From Parus major (taxonomy: Eukaryota > Chordata > Aves > Passeriformes > Paridae): a stretch of DNA of 64,000 nt. The stretch spans positions 91,374,230 through 91,438,229 of the forward strand of contig NC_031768.1 of the NCBI RefSeq assembly GCF_001522545.3, given 5' to 3'. The translations under genes and the position numbers were made by a program. Below the pieces are notes generated by a model. It was not told the origin of the DNA, searched no databases, and was given only the letters and a program-made list of their open reading frames with translations. Within the stretch, counting starts at the first letter, position 1. The number at the start of each line of letters is the position of its first letter. Below, piece after piece: positions 50,666 to 63,335 of this stretch.

Positions 50666-52360
50666 GTCAGAAATAGACCTCTGTGTCTGTCTTCTCCCGA
50701 GCTCTCCCTCCTTCCCTCTTTATAGCTATAATAGCTTCAGTGGGTTTTGAATTCAAGCTTTCATTATCCCATGACCAAACCTCTGCAGATAGCATGGAGA
50801 ATTGGTTTCCATGCCTGAGGTGCTGGCTTTCGGCGAGCACGCTGATGCATTGTGTTCAGGGAGGAAATAGCCCAGACTAAAACTAACTTGGGGGTATCAG
50901 CTGACTCCAGGGTTTCTGGGGAGGAGGCAAGGAGGGCTGGTGGCAGCCCTGATTAGTTATCCTGCTGGGTTTGAAACTGGTTTGTGGATTAAGAATTTAC
51001 TGGGAACTATATGTCCTGGGCTTTGTGCAAATCAAACTACAAGCTAGGCCAGCTTCAGGATTACTGGCGAGCTGAATAAATTGTATTGCAGTGGCTGCAA
51101 GTGGGCACATAATTCTAAATGTTTGGTGCACAGTTGTTGGGAGCAGCAGCAATAAAGCACACCAGCAAGAAGAGGAAAGATTTTGGAGGGAAACTGGATG
51201 GCACTTTGTGAATTCAGGCTGCTGCATCCAGCTGTGTCACACACACATGACGGACATGTAGCCCTGCCTGGTGAGCAAGGCAGCACACACATGCTCCTTG
51301 TGTCTCTCCAGGAAACTTTCCATGCATCGTTGCTCCTGCAGGGCGAGCAGGGTCCTCACTGACCTCTGCTGTGCTTTGTGGTGGGTTGGTGCTGGGGAGA
51401 GCATCCTGGAGATCACACAGGGCATTGCCTGCATGGATCAGCAAAGCTTTTTCCCACGGATTGCCTTGCCATAGAACCAGTCTGTATCCATGACATGTAT
51501 CAAGCCCGCAGGAGACGTGTGTGACCACTTAGACTATAAATCTACTCTTTTAATACATTTATTCCTCAGCTAGTCATTTCTCTCCTGTGATGTTTCTCAT
51601 CTCTTTTCTGCGCTGTTCTGCTTCGAAGCTGCCATTAGTCCTGACTTTCCCCCTCCTCTCCCTCCCCATTTCTTTCTTTCTCCCTGTTTTTCTGCTAGGT
51701 CAACAGAGTTGCCTGAGTGGTTAATCACCACGCTGGAATTTTGGTCCTTCCACAGAGTGTGCACATTGCTTTTCCTTTCCTCCTTAGCTCCCACCTCATT
51801 CTGAGAAACTTGTGTAGGTATAAAAGGCAACACTAGCACTAGACAGAAGCATTTTAAATCTATTTATAATCCAGATTTGCTGCAGCCCCCTTTTTGTTTC
51901 CCTTTCAGTAATGAAATATGTGTCCATTTCTGTTTTCTACTAGCTTGTCATATTCTGCATCTTATTGAGCTCTTATGAGCAAGGTGAAATGCCCTCATGC
52001 TGGCCAGCAGGGAGCAAGGGAAAAAATGCTGTATTTATGGCTGGGGACCAGGGAGGTGTCAGGAAGAATCCACCACAGTTCAAGTACAGGAGATGCTGGT
52101 ACCTTTACATTGATAACAACTTGTAATATATTTTTTTCCTAGAATCAAAAAAGAGGCCGTAGTGATGGTTTGGAGCTCTAGAGAAAATATTTAAGCCTAG
52201 TGGCCTGTAACCTCTTCTGCCTCTTCAAAAATCTCTGATTTCATATCCCACCTATCCTTGAGATGTTGGAGTCTCTGTGGCAAGAGAACAGAGATATCTT
52301 GCTGCTTAGAGTTTGCACATTTAATCCAGAGAATAAGAGACTTAACTTGCTATAAACATT

Positions 52361-52386
52361 GTGTGTGTGTGTGTGTGTGTGTGTGT
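52361..52386. repeat. (GT)13 microsatellite
   Basis: Thirteen uninterrupted GT dinucleotides, ending in acag|gtgg, so it also resembles a weak splice acceptor. It is likely to vary in length between individuals. Confidence 0.95.
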
Positions 52387-55269
52387 ACAGGTGGCCCACA
52401 GTGGGTTCATACACAGGTGCACACACCATGGACAGAGAAATAATACACACATGTGCAATGTGGGGAGAAATCACTTAAGGGGAATTACCTGGTCCTAATG
52501 GGAGACACTGAGATAAGATGAAGAACAAAGCATGTCTCCTGTTTCTGCTAGTGGAGCTAATATCATCAAGGGAGAGAGGGGAGGTAGCAGCCACATGCTG
52601 TCAATGATGGTGAAACAGATTTCCTTGAAACCAGAGCTCTGCTGGGCTAAGTCAGCCTCAGCCCACTGCAGAATCCCTGCTGCACGATGATTTCCTCAAT
52701 GCAGGACCCACTGCATAAATCCACCATCTGTCCTGCTGCAATGTGTGTTTTTAACAGCATCAGGTTCCACTGTGAATTTGTAGCCTTGGCATGCCTTGCT
52801 AGTTGTTGTTTCCCTTTCAGATAACATAGCAAAGGGATATTTCCTCCATGTTCTCTGTTTGGCCTTGGTTTGGATCTGGCATTCACACCATGTGGAAAGG
52901 AATGAGGGGAGGAGTAATTTTTGAGTTTCACTGCTGCTCTTTTTTTTTTCAGCAAGTGCTGGGGGATTGCTATACCTGGATCACTGTGTTCAGGAGTGAG
53001 TTACTGGTCTAATAACACTCTCTTTGGCATTGGCCAGAGGATGCTATTTCAGTAAAGCAGAGAATGGCAGTCATTGTACACAGGGAAAGCTGTAAATTGC
53101 ATCATTGCTTGAAGAAAGAGCAGTGAGACCTCCAGGCTGAGCTGGCAGAACAGCATTTTGCAGGAGCTGATGGCTTTTAGCAGCAACCCTCAGCTTTTGA
53201 CTTAATGGGCCACAGGGCAGATTGCATGCAGAAGAACATGATTCTGGGATCATGGAGCCAGACTTGGTAAGCATGTCCTTCTGGGCTCCAAAAACCTGCT
53301 TTGCAAGTTTTAGTTTCTCTCTCATGAAATATCCTGTAACTCTTTTCCTGTAATCTTTGGGAAGCAAAAATAAGAGTCATATACATTACACAAAGAATGG
53401 GAAAAGAAATATTTTTCTGTATGACCCAGACATCTTCCCCCACATCGAAATGTCTTGTATGCAAAGTCTACTGTGTTTTATCATTCAAGCTGGGCAAAAC
53501 TGCACTTCTGCCTTTCAGAATAAGATATGGCTGTCACATCTAGCCAGCGTGGCTGGATACATTTAGCAGATATAGACAGCTTAAATTCTGCCTAAAATCT
53601 TGTATTTCTCCATAGCTGGCTCAAAACTTTAGAAACTTCATATCTGGAAGTGGTTAGCAAAGGCATCTAGGTAGAACTGAGTGTGTTCAAACTTGGCATC
53701 TCGTCACTGAATGTTGGATCTCAGGACCAATTCAGGGACAGGTCTAAATCTTGGCTATCCCCACACACCTGACCAAAATAACTGGGAAATGGAAGGTTAG
53801 CCTAAGAGAAAGAAGTTGTTTCTGCCCTTGTGTTTGTTTGAATGATATTCTGAAAGCAAGGAGTTACTAAAACATTGTTAACAGGGACAACTATTTTTTT
53901 TAAATGTCTGGAAACCACATACTGCCTAGGGATCACTACCATAAATTCATTATATTCAGCCTCTCAGATAGTCTTTCTCATTAGCAGATCTCAGGGCTCA
54001 GCTGCAAATGTAATGCCCACATCTGCAAAAAGCTAAGCAGCCCATCTGTATTTACAAGCTGGTATCTGAACTTTCATCTCTGTTGTATAGCCTTGATATA
54101 GTTTCTAGGTGGTTCCATGCCAGACTGCTGAAGCTGTGTCCAGGCATCCTGAGTTCATACATTTATAAGCTTCTTTTGGCCTGCATAGGCAATTTGCTTC
54201 ATTTATTTGTCCTGCCATTGCCCTGTGTGGTGTACTTTCTATTCTTTCTGCAGAAATTGGGCCTTATGCTTTGATTGCTGCAAGTCCTGGAGCCAGTCCT
54301 CGCTGTTCCACCTTTTACCAGAACTCTGGCTTTGAAGGGAGGGGGAATTTACAGACCCCTCCATCAGGGACCTACATCACTTAAAGCAAAGTTATACACG
54401 ACTCTAAACATTCAAAAATCCCAGAAACTCTTTCCCTTTACCAGCACTGCTGTATAATTCGTTACATACTGCAAAATAACACATGATCCACTACCTTTCC
54501 CTGCTGGCATCCAAGGGCACTGTGATCCTGTGCCCATCACAGAAGTTGTGCAGCCTTTCTGTTCTCACAGAAAGCTTTCCTCTCCAAATGTCCAGGGAAA
54601 CACACTTGCTTTTATAATTGGTCATCTCTGCAGTATGTCCCTATTGCTGCCTCACCAATTTCTTTCTTGCATTGCTTTAATGCTCCATTTGAGAGGACAT
54701 CATCAAAATTTAATGGACTTTATTTTTTTTGTTATCATTGCCACCTTCTGCGAATTTTAGCTCAACTTAGATACAGAAAAACCCAAAACCAAACAAAGCA
54801 GAGAAGGTTTCAGAGCCTCTCATTAAAACAAAGATTGAAGTTTCTACTAATACTTAAGCTCCCAGTATCAAACAGAGTTCACAAGCTTCACACAGACAAA
54901 TTATCCATATGTTTGATGCAACTGGCATGTATAAACCTCATCTTTTCCGCTGGCACGTCTATTACTTGATCTGTATTGCAAATATTGCTTGGAACTCCCA
55001 GAAACAGAGAAGTGTATGCACACTGGGTGCAAATGCAAATAGCATCCCTTTGAGAGATGACCACCAAGCTGCCTGTGGTCATGGAAACCACTTCTGTCTT
55101 CCCTCCCCTTGCAGCACAGTGGGAATGGAACAGTTTGTTCTCTCAGTAGCTGTCTTGTGCACAATCCGAGGGCTCCTGTGAAGCTGAATGTGCCTCGCCT
55201 TTGTGCTCCGCTGTGCTTCCAGTGGAAGGCCACATCCAGTTAACAGTCTTCCCCACACCCCACCCATGC

Positions 55270-55620
55270 CCCTTCAAAGAGAAAATTAGATCAAAGTTTT
55301 ATCAGTTCACTGTGTTTGGGAGTAACACATGCCAGGATTAATAGTTCTCAATTTTTCAGAAATATTAAAATTTGCTCTCAATTGTCAGGACAATAAATCT
55401 TTTACCCTGCAAGTTCTTGCTCTGAGGACGACCGAGCGATTACTGACCCCAATTACACAATTAAATCTTTGAAATAATACTGTTTGATATTAAACAATTA
55501 CATTTCTCATAAGAAAATATCGCCATTCTCTTGCCAGCTAAGAGGGTATTAATAATGCATCTACACAGATTCCATTGTGTGTTAAGAAAGAATGTCTACA
55601 AAACCTTATAGGATGTTCAT
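55270..55620. other. AT-rich repeat-free block, candidate conserved non-coding element
   Basis: It contains a near-consensus TCF/LEF word agatcaaag at 55288-55296, several TTAAT/ATTAA words and an unusual CpG-bearing stretch gaggacgaccgagcgatta (about 55424-55442) inside AT-rich DNA. CpG retained in such a setting can indicate constraint. No coding frame or repeat was seen. Confidence 0.35.
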
Positions 55621-56169
55621 ACTGTATGTACCCACAAAGCTCTATAGGATGCTAAGACCATAGAAAATTCAAATAGTGAATCCAGAGCACAGCAGTGGTA
55701 TTCCCTGTCCACTCTAGTCTCCAAGGTAGAATAATATAGTTGAAAGACTAGGAAAAAATATCAGATTTGAGCAGCAGGAGCAGCCAGATGGTTGAGAGAT
55801 TGATTCGAGGGACAAGGGAAACAGCAGTGCTTGGCTTGGATGAGGTCTAAGACGTGTGAGTTGTGGCTATTAAAAGTTGTGTTTGACACCCACCAAGAAC
55901 CAGAGGTTTTTGGCACTGACCTCAGTCAGTGGATTGGAGGGTGTGAGGATTTAAAGGGGACACATGGGTCAAATGGAAACATGGAAGGTGTTGGTATGCT
56001 GAGATAGAAAGTGGCATGAAACCCTCAATCAACCTGCAAAACACAGGTATGCCAGGTTGTTTCCATCCCTGGATGTAATAAATAAAAGCTATAAAACTGC
56101 ACTGAGAAATGTGCAATTTTAAGGAAAGGAAAAGGAAAGATGGGAACTGCCTGGGAGAACTTAGATACT
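55621..56169. other. Non-coding stretch, nothing recognised
   Basis: Possibly includes decayed upstream parts of the CR1 fragment that follows, but no collinear match could be followed before about 56170. Confidence 0.4.
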
Positions 56170-56355
56170 GAGAGCTGAAATATGTGAAGTCCTGAAAAGA
56201 TTAAGTAGGAATCTCGCAGCTAGCAATAGTTAAAACCAGTCTGGACTAGGCTGGTCTAGGAAAAAACACTGAAGGAACTGATATGGTCCTGGCTCCACTG
56301 GTGCTGGACTAGGTGACACAAATGGTCACTTCTGTCTGTACTATCCCTGATTATG
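56170..56355 (+). mobile_element. Old CR1 LINE 3' end fragment
   Basis: The tail reads ggtgctggactaggtgacacaaatggtcacttctg, followed by a block ending ccctgattatg. This follows the CR1 3' end pattern ggactagatgatcacaatggtcccttctggcc...tctatgattatg. Before it, a 'ggtctagg' block at about 56251-56258 fits the same family. It is badly diverged. Confidence 0.55.
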
Positions 56356-57399
56356 TCATGACTGTGCATGCTTACAAACCCTTGTAAGAGTGTATGCTGG
56401 CTAAGAGCATCCACAGAATTGTCACAGCAATATTTACTTTCCAGCTGCTCTGGAATGCTGAAATATGTGAGTCTTCATTGCTGAACTTGATTTAAAAATA
56501 AGCAACTCCTGCTGCATGTTGTCAGATGACGGTGATGTTTCTCCATAGCACCCCGCTACAAGTCAATAATTCAAAACTACCAAGTGGAGGCTACTTAATA
56601 ATTATTCAAAGATGCCTTTTACTATTCACACTGGTTTTTGAGCACTGCAAGCAGAGAGACTTCCCTCTTCATTACCAAACAATATATTTTGTTTCATTGA
56701 AGGAAAGATCCCATGTGGAGAAGGCAAGCTTCCCCAGTTATCTCGGAGTGGGGGTCATCCATGTGAGTGAGCCTGGCTGTAGGGCACTTTCTGTGCCTCA
56801 GGTTCTTTTGTGGCACCACAGGCTGGAGCAAGCAGTGACTGGCTCTGCATACCCAGCAGTGATGGTCACTCTTTCTGGTTGGATGGTGAATATCCCAGTG
56901 CCCTGTGCTCGCTGGACACTTCTGAGACAGGCTGGCAAAGGCAGTGCACAAAAACAATGTATTTAGTATGCAGCACAGTTTGCATGAGAGAGTGACTTAG
57001 GGAGAAAATAACCCCTGACCAGGAGAGTTGGAAAAGCAAAACAAACCAGAAAAAAAAAATACCCCAAAACTAAACAAATGTTCAGTCAGGTCTCCCAGGA
57101 ACAGACTGGGGCACTGTGTAACAAAAGAACTATTTGCCTCAAGTATAAAACACTCCTTTTGTGGTCTCTTCTGTGTGTATTGTAGTGAATATATTGACTG
57201 GCAGGAATGTTCATGGGAACAGAGAATTTTATGTAAATATTAGAGACTATTTGCAGGAAGCAAAATTTGAACTCATAAAAAGTAATATTCTCTATGGAAG
57301 CCTGATCCTAAAGGTTAGTCAGAAAACAGAAACATCCAATGGGATTTACTGCATATATTTAACAAAAGCATATCTAACCGAGCTTTGATTTTGAATATC
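56356..57399. other. Non-coding stretch, nothing recognised
   Basis: The 146-codon frame at 56526-56966 is overlapped on the minus strand by an 87-codon frame and matches no known protein. It is treated as chance. Confidence 0.5.
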
Positions 57400-57620
57400 G
57401 ACTATCCAGGGACAGTTTGTGGACAAACAATATGCTGAGAATTATTTACTGAGACAAGTCAGCAAATAATTGCAAATGACAAATAAATTTGAGAAAATTA
57501 CAAACTGCTTATGGACAATTCATGAACAGAAGCAAGGCAAAATTAATCAGATAAATTATTCACAATGAATGAATCTCTCAGCTCTAATTAAAACTCTGTA
57601 GCATATTAATAATACATGCC
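57400..57620. other. AT-rich repeat-free block, candidate conserved non-coding element
   Basis: Dense in aataatt, ttaatca and ctaatta words (for example ctctaattaaaact at about 57581) with no repeat or coding signal. Listed by texture only. Confidence 0.25.
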
Positions 57621-58339
57621 CAGAGAACCACAAACAGAATCATATAACCGAAAGGATCCATCTGTGTCTGCATCACAAACCTTCCCATCCTATAAAAGGG
57701 TGTTGCTGTATCTTTCTTGCTGTAACATTCTCAGCTCCTTTTTGTGTTTGCATGGTTTGGTTCTGGTTGCAGCTGATAGAAACCCCCTCTGCACACAGTG
57801 TATGTGCTTAGTGTGGCATGTATCTTCACTGATGCTTGTGGTGTATGGAATCATTCCTTCCCAGTTTTTTTTGTTACTGCTTTTCCAGCCCTAGAGGAAT
57901 TCCCACAGAATATGCAAAGTATTACCTGAGCTTATCTGAAGCTGTTAAGGCTTTTCTTTCATGAATGTTGCAAATGATTCTTTTCTAAGATAAAGGTACA
58001 AGCAAAGACCTAGGGGTTTCATCCTGAAAATGCTCAGGAGTGGAACCCTTGCTGGCTCTCCCAGCCTGAGGCTCCCCCCACAGCTCTGCCAATATTCCCC
58101 CTCCTGCCCCATGTACTGCAGCTGGGGACCCTCTGTACATAACTTTTCCATAACCTGGTGTGTGCTGCCTGCTTGGAGGAAGCCTTATCCTAAAGATGAG
58201 TATTTCGAGGAGCTTGGTCACTGTGTGTAGCAGGAGGCCCTGAATGCCACGGGCATTAAGCAGAAGCTGATGACAGTGGGCTGGGCTGGGAGCTGAGTGC
58301 CTGAACGTCAGTAGTGCTGCATGTTTAAAAATTCCAGCA
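57621..58339. other. Non-coding stretch, nothing recognised
   Basis: Short frames on both strands only. GC-richer around 58030-58130. Confidence 0.5.
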
Positions 58340-59110
58340 AATGAAGGAAATTGGCTCTCTCTTCGTCTGCCACCTGTATAATTAAGCTCTGCTTTTAATA
58401 TAACCGTTTCTTTGTACTCTCAGGAACCCCCCAAACCCATTCCCCCCACTCTGATTCCCTGCTTGACAGACAAGATCTAGTCAATCAGAAAATTGTTTAA
58501 TACTTTTTGCTTTTATTCCCAAGAGATATCCTGGCCATTCATCAGCCCCGTTTCTACCAGCCACCCCCACCCCTCGTGTCTTTTATCTGCTTAAAACCAA
58601 TCACTCTTCCCCTCTTCTTTTTTTCACTTCACAAAAGGAATCAGAATTTAATAAGAGCAGGCTGCAAAATATCAGCATTAATCCCCCTGTCCTCATGGGG
58701 CTGGCGCCATGAGTCCCTGGGTCCCCTTATCGGCACCAAACTGTATTTCACCAGTTAGAGCCCTTCTGATAGCATAAATACCTGCCATGCAGGTGTCTCC
58801 AGCTGACAAGATAACACATTATCAATCATACATCCCAAATTTATGCAAAAAGCACATCTTCCCTCTGTTTATTTCATCTCGAGGAGGATGGAGAGCTAGG
58901 GAAGAGAGGGGCTAAAAAATTAAATCTTTTCTTTTCTCGTACACTTGAAGAGCCAAATGACACATCTCCTGCATATACAAAGCAAAGGCCTTTCTCTCCT
59001 GTAATTCGCTTATTAGAGGTTGTGCGATGGTGTTGTTGCAGAAAAATGGGTAGGGAGTAATTGACTGTGGGATCCCATTAAGCTTTGTCATAATGCACAG
59101 TCCCAGAGTG
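58340..59110. promoter_or_regulatory. Candidate conserved enhancer-like block
   Basis: A long repeat-free stretch packed with transcription-factor-like words: a CCAAT box in aaccaatcac (about 58596), paired GATA words (agataac about 58810, ttatca about 58819), a PBX-HOX-type atcaatca at 58821-58828, an octamer-like atgcaaaa (about 58844) and several TTAAT words (58500, 58650, 58677, 58920). This clustering is what known vertebrate developmental enhancers look like, but short words also occur by chance. No start site or exon signal was found. Confidence 0.4.
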
Positions 59111-60142
59111 GGTACTGCAGAAACACCTCCATCAAAATTACCTGTCGCAGGGAATGGTGGGGGGATGATTACACTGATGAGGAGGACAAAAGAGTCTGCT
59201 CTTCACTGGCCACCTGAGCTGCTTGTTTCACTCATACACAAGGGCAGGGATGTGGCCTTATCTCTGGAAACTGCAGGGCTGGCTCAGCCCTAAATCCTCC
59301 TGTGCAAGTAATAAGGGATATTTTCCAAGAGGAGCTGTGTAGAGGACTGGGCAGAGACACTTGGCTCTGGCAGTGGTGAATTTTCATTTCATCACACGAG
59401 GCTGATGGCAGTGGGCTATGCCACCATCCGAGGGGGCTACCAGGGTCCTTCATGGAGGCAGCTTAGGAGAGCCCTCTGTGTCAGCAATGGCATTCCTCCT
59501 GGGGAAACCCTCCAGTGACTATTGATTGCTGAGGCTCACTGGAGCTGCAGGCTGAGGAGGATTTGCTTTCAGTTGTGTCTTCTGATGCAATTCCCCACCA
59601 TCGAAATGGGAGGAAGAGTATGGGTTGTGCATGAAATAGCTGTCTTTACTCCTTGCTGAGGGGCAGAGTAGGGCTGGGACTGATCCCAGTGAAGGGGGTG
59701 CAGCAGGGACATACAAGTGCATGGAGGATCACAAGTTTCCTAAAGCTCCAGTTATATTATCTGAACTCCATAAGGTTAAACTGGTGCAGCCCCCAGGTCT
59801 GTAATAGCTATTGCTATAAAGACACCTTTACCCAGTGCAGCTTGTTCTGCTCAGAAAATTAAGCTTTAATGGTAAAAGGACCTAATACAGGTCTCACAGT
59901 TGTTCTGATTGAAATGTCCAGTTAAGATTTCACTAACTCAAATAGTCAGACCTGTTCAAAGATTGAGTTGACCAGCTTGACCTACACACTGAAGTCTGAT
60001 CTCAGTGGTAGCTGTCATATACAGAGGACAAACCCTGCTAAAAAAAAATATATATAATGGAAGAGGGGTACTTCATAAGCAGAGGAATGGTGATGCAGTG
60101 CCTTTTCCATTCCTGGGAGGTGGCATTTTCTCTGCTTCACAG

Positions 60143-60266
60143 CACCTTCGGTTCACATACTGGCTGATGATGTGCAGGGAGGGAAATAAGCAGCAAGAGC
60201 AAATGACCTCAGAAACAAAAAAGATCTTGGTTCCCATTGCAAGTGCCCTTATTAGGATGGAAGAAG
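60143..60266 (+). other. Candidate 124-base exon with strong splice sites
   Basis: A textbook acceptor (attttctctgcttcac, then AG at 60141-60142) and a textbook donor (aag|GTAAGT, GT at 60267-60268) bound 124 bases. The segment is open from its first base in one frame (41 codons plus one base, so phase 0 to phase 1). Starting His-Leu-Arg-Phe, it contains a basic and glutamine-rich middle and resembles no protein I know. A frame of that length is open by chance fairly often. It may be an alternative exon, an exon of a non-coding RNA, or a pseudo-exon. Confidence 0.25.
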
Positions 60267-60507
60267 GTAAGTAAAAAAAAAAAAAAGGCAGAAAGTACAA
60301 GGCAGAACAATGCCTAGAAAAGATGTCTTCAGCTGTTTCCACACCAGCTTCAGCTTCTCCTAAAGGCATCGGGTTTCCTTATACATATATTTAACCCTAT
60401 TGTCACAAGTGTTTTCTCTGCCTTTATAAAGGCACGTTAAAAAAAAATAAAAATACAGGTGTATCACACTGCAACATTTATCTTGGTCTCTAATCTGTGC
60501 TTGATTT

Positions 60508-60638
60508 GTAATGTGCTTGGAACAGGGGTTGTATCTTTGCTCTTTGTGTGTGTAATACTTATCCTAGTGAATTTCTGTTCTGCAAATACAGCTCCCATGT
60601 GCTGCCTCTGTACAAAAAAATAGAGATAATAATAAATC
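60508..60638 (+). mobile_element. Old SINE/LINE tail (MIR/L2-type), diverged
   Basis: The order gtaatgtgcttggaacaggggttgtatctttgctctttgtg, then ctgtaca-like words, then an (ATA)n-rich end (gataataataaat), resembles the 3' part of an old interspersed repeat common in reptiles and birds. The family name is uncertain. Confidence 0.4.
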
Positions 60639-62199
60639 ACAGTCAGATCTGATTCTGGGAAGACCAGTTGTGGAGGAGAGGGAAAGAACAGTGGTTGTTA
60701 AACCCAAGTCCTAGACATTCCTGTACGCTCTAAGTTGTCACCTTCTGTCTGTGCCTGCCCTTGCTACTTGTTAAAAAGTGAAATGACTCCTCTAGGATGA
60801 AGGCTTGTTCTGCTGGTGCTGAAGACCCCAGCATTTAAGCTCTGGGGACAGGTGTGGTATCTGCCATCACTCACAGCCTGGAAATCAAAATGCTTGTGCC
60901 TGTTATATCAGTGAGAGCGGCTGCCTCACCCTGACAGAGGACTATCTTGACTGGTAGACTAGCTATAATGAATTACTATCTGAGCCAGTGTCCCTTTCCT
61001 CCCTCATCAAGGGTAATTAGCATTCTGTCCCATGTGGGTGCCTCAAGCCTCAAGAGTCCTCACCTCTGCACTGAGGTGCTACAGGGAGATCAGCCCTATC
61101 CTCAGACCCTCCAATTTTCCAAGTTGCAACTGATGTCACTTGCCAGACCTCTACCTCTTTTTTTTGTCCTTGGGACCTGTTCATGAAGACACCTGTCTTA
61201 TTAGATTAGGACAGTTCCCTGTGGGGACATGGGGATGTATGGATCATGTCTACCGCAGTTTCCATCCCCAGACTATGACACATCATCGATCAGCAACTTT
61301 CTGCTCTTGCCTCTCCTCTCTCAGTCATTAATGACCTTGATGGACACCTTCTGCTGTAAAAGTATATTGAACTGCCATGTTTTTACAGCACTGAAAAACA
61401 TGCCTGTGATGCCATCTGAAACTCCCTGTTTCTTCTCCAGCATTGAAATTTTTGCTATATCCACAGTGAGAGAGAGCATTAGCATGAATGAACATGATGG
61501 AGAGCTATAAAGTTTTTATTATCACAATTTTAGGCTGTTCATCTTATGAGTGGCAAACTAACTCCTTGGGAGGGAAGTGCTTTGGGAAGCACTCTCTGAG
61601 CAGTTTGGGGAGGAATCCCAGTGGGGACAGAAGAGAGGAAGGACAAGAGAATTTGTGTTGTTCATAAAAGTAGAATAAAGGCAGTTTGCCATAATCCACC
61701 CTCAGCTACACTCAGGTAGTGTGAAATTGTTGTCTTGAACGGTCTGCCCTGGTATAATAGAAAACAATATTTATCCTCTTCTACATGCTGGTTTGTGATT
61801 GAGTAATGTGATTAATGAAAAGGTGCCTGCACAATACCCACCCAGCACAGCTTCCATGGCACACATAGATGTACATGTGCCAAATGTATAAGCACTTTTC
61901 TTGTATTTACTTCCCTTGGCCCTCCTCCCCCTTTTATAAAAAGCAGTTTCTGTCCATCTTTCTCTGGTCTTTGGATTGTGACTTTTAGATGGGTCTGGAT
62001 AAGTCTGTGGTGGTGGGGGTGTGGGGGATTGTTCTGTCACTTATTGCTAGGGCACTGCAGAGCTCTCTGAATTTAAATTTATGTGTTCCAGCTTTTATTG
62101 CTGGGCCACTTGGCTCCTTTGAATTATCTCAGTCTTCAAATGAATTTTATAGTCCATTGGGGGCTGTCCATGCTTGTTAAGGTGATATTTCCATCTCCA

Positions 62200-63204
62200 G
62201 TGTGCTGTGGAATCCCATCCGCCACGCAGTGAGCACTTCTACCTGCCAGCTGCCTATTGCTTCTTCAGGAATCATCTCTGCTCCTTGGAGGCTCATGCAG
62301 TTATGGGATTGGTTGTGTGGGGGGCTTCTGGAAGAAGAGTCGATTCACAGTGCACAATGGACATTACTTTTACTCAGAAAAGAGGTGAAATAGATGCTAT
62401 TGCAATGTTGTGCCAGCTGTCAGGCTGGCGTTTTGGTGTGCAGAATCAACAAGGTATGGCTTTTGGGTACTTCAAGGGTTTCAAGGGCATCCCCCAGCAA
62501 AAGGGGATTATCAAGCAGAGGAGGTCATCCCATAGGAGGTGACTACAGAAATGGCAGGGATCTGGGCATATGCAGGACCACAGCTGCAGGAACTAGAGAT
62601 TCTACTTCAATCTAGAGTTCTGCTGCCAGTGCCAAGCCCTTTCATCTGGGCCTGACAAGGCAAAAGGGTGTTTGGCTTTCTGTAGGGTTCCTCACAACAC
62701 AGGCCCTAGATCCAGTCACACCTTGGCTGTGGTGTAGACTCCATTTTTGTGCAGAGCTGCTTCCTGTGCTTTTGTGACAAGGACACCAGCTTGGTGCTCC
62801 GTTATGGTGCAGAAAAAAACTGAGACCACATCTAGACTCTTCTTTGCTTGGTTCCTCTTCCTTCTGATACCACCTTTTTGCTCTTCATTAAACTGGCCTC
62901 TCTTCCAGTCAGGCTTCTCATTTTGTGGGTGGCAGTCTCTTTACTGAAGCTGTCAAAGTTTGGGGGATATTTTTGAAAGAATTTCCTATGCCCTGCATCA
63001 GATCTCATATTGCAGCAGATCTGCACGGTGGCAGAAGTGGGAGAGGATACAAGGATTTTATCACTCTGCAGTGATGAATGTTCAGGACTTAATACGGTGC
63101 TGCAGTGGGAGGAGTAGTCCAAGGACATGCCTAACAGCTTGCACTCCTTGCAGGGATCACAGGTCTCCCTTTCCAGCTCTGTGTCTTGAAGTCCAGCATC
63201 ATCT
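62200..63204. other. Non-coding stretch, unrecognised
   Basis: Several overlapping plus-strand frames (63, 111 and 73 codons at 62202-62615) are open, and a 125-codon minus-strand frame lies at 62832-63209. None shows a known motif. Part of it may be decayed repeat sequence upstream of the CR1 tail. Confidence 0.4.
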
Positions 63205-63335
63205 TCCATTGGATAATGCTCTCAGGCACATGGTATGCTTCCTGGCATGTCCTGCATAGGGCCAGGAGTTGGACTCAATGATCCTGATGTGCCACTTCCA
63301 TCTCAGGATATTCTATAATTCTATTCTGTGTCTTT
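63205..63335 (+). mobile_element. Bird CR1 LINE 3' end
   Basis: The block gggccaggagttggactcaatgatcctgatgtgccacttccatctcaggatattctataattctattc follows the typical avian CR1 3' end (ggttggactagatgatcc...tcccttccaactcaggatattctatgattctatg), including the closing attctat repeats. It is much closer to the consensus than the two older CR1 pieces. How far it extends upstream is unclear. Confidence 0.75.

Larger units (their letters stand above)
44571..55269. other. Long ordinary non-coding stretch
   Basis: It contains the (GT)13 microsatellite at 52361, a clear MIR-like remnant (48890-49058) and a weak one (50535-50665). Frames such as 47078-47539 (153 codons) and 49284-49709 (141 codons) match nothing I recognise and are not flanked by a consistent exon structure. 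A donor-like tag|gtaagt at 47740 follows a fair acceptor at about 47692 but gives an exon with stops in two frames. Confidence 0.5.
59111..62199. other. Non-coding stretch with a candidate exon and an old repeat tail
   Basis: Apart from the items at 60143-60266 and 60508-60638, nothing was recognised. An A-run lies at about 60274-60287. Confidence 0.5.

Noticed and set aside
51710..51760. tRNA A-box-like word (ttgcctgagtggttaatc)
   Set aside because: No B-box (ggttcgaa-type) follows at the right distance and no cloverleaf can be drawn.
56526..56966. 146-codon plus-strand open frame
   Set aside because: An opposite-strand frame is also open, and there is no similarity to a known protein.
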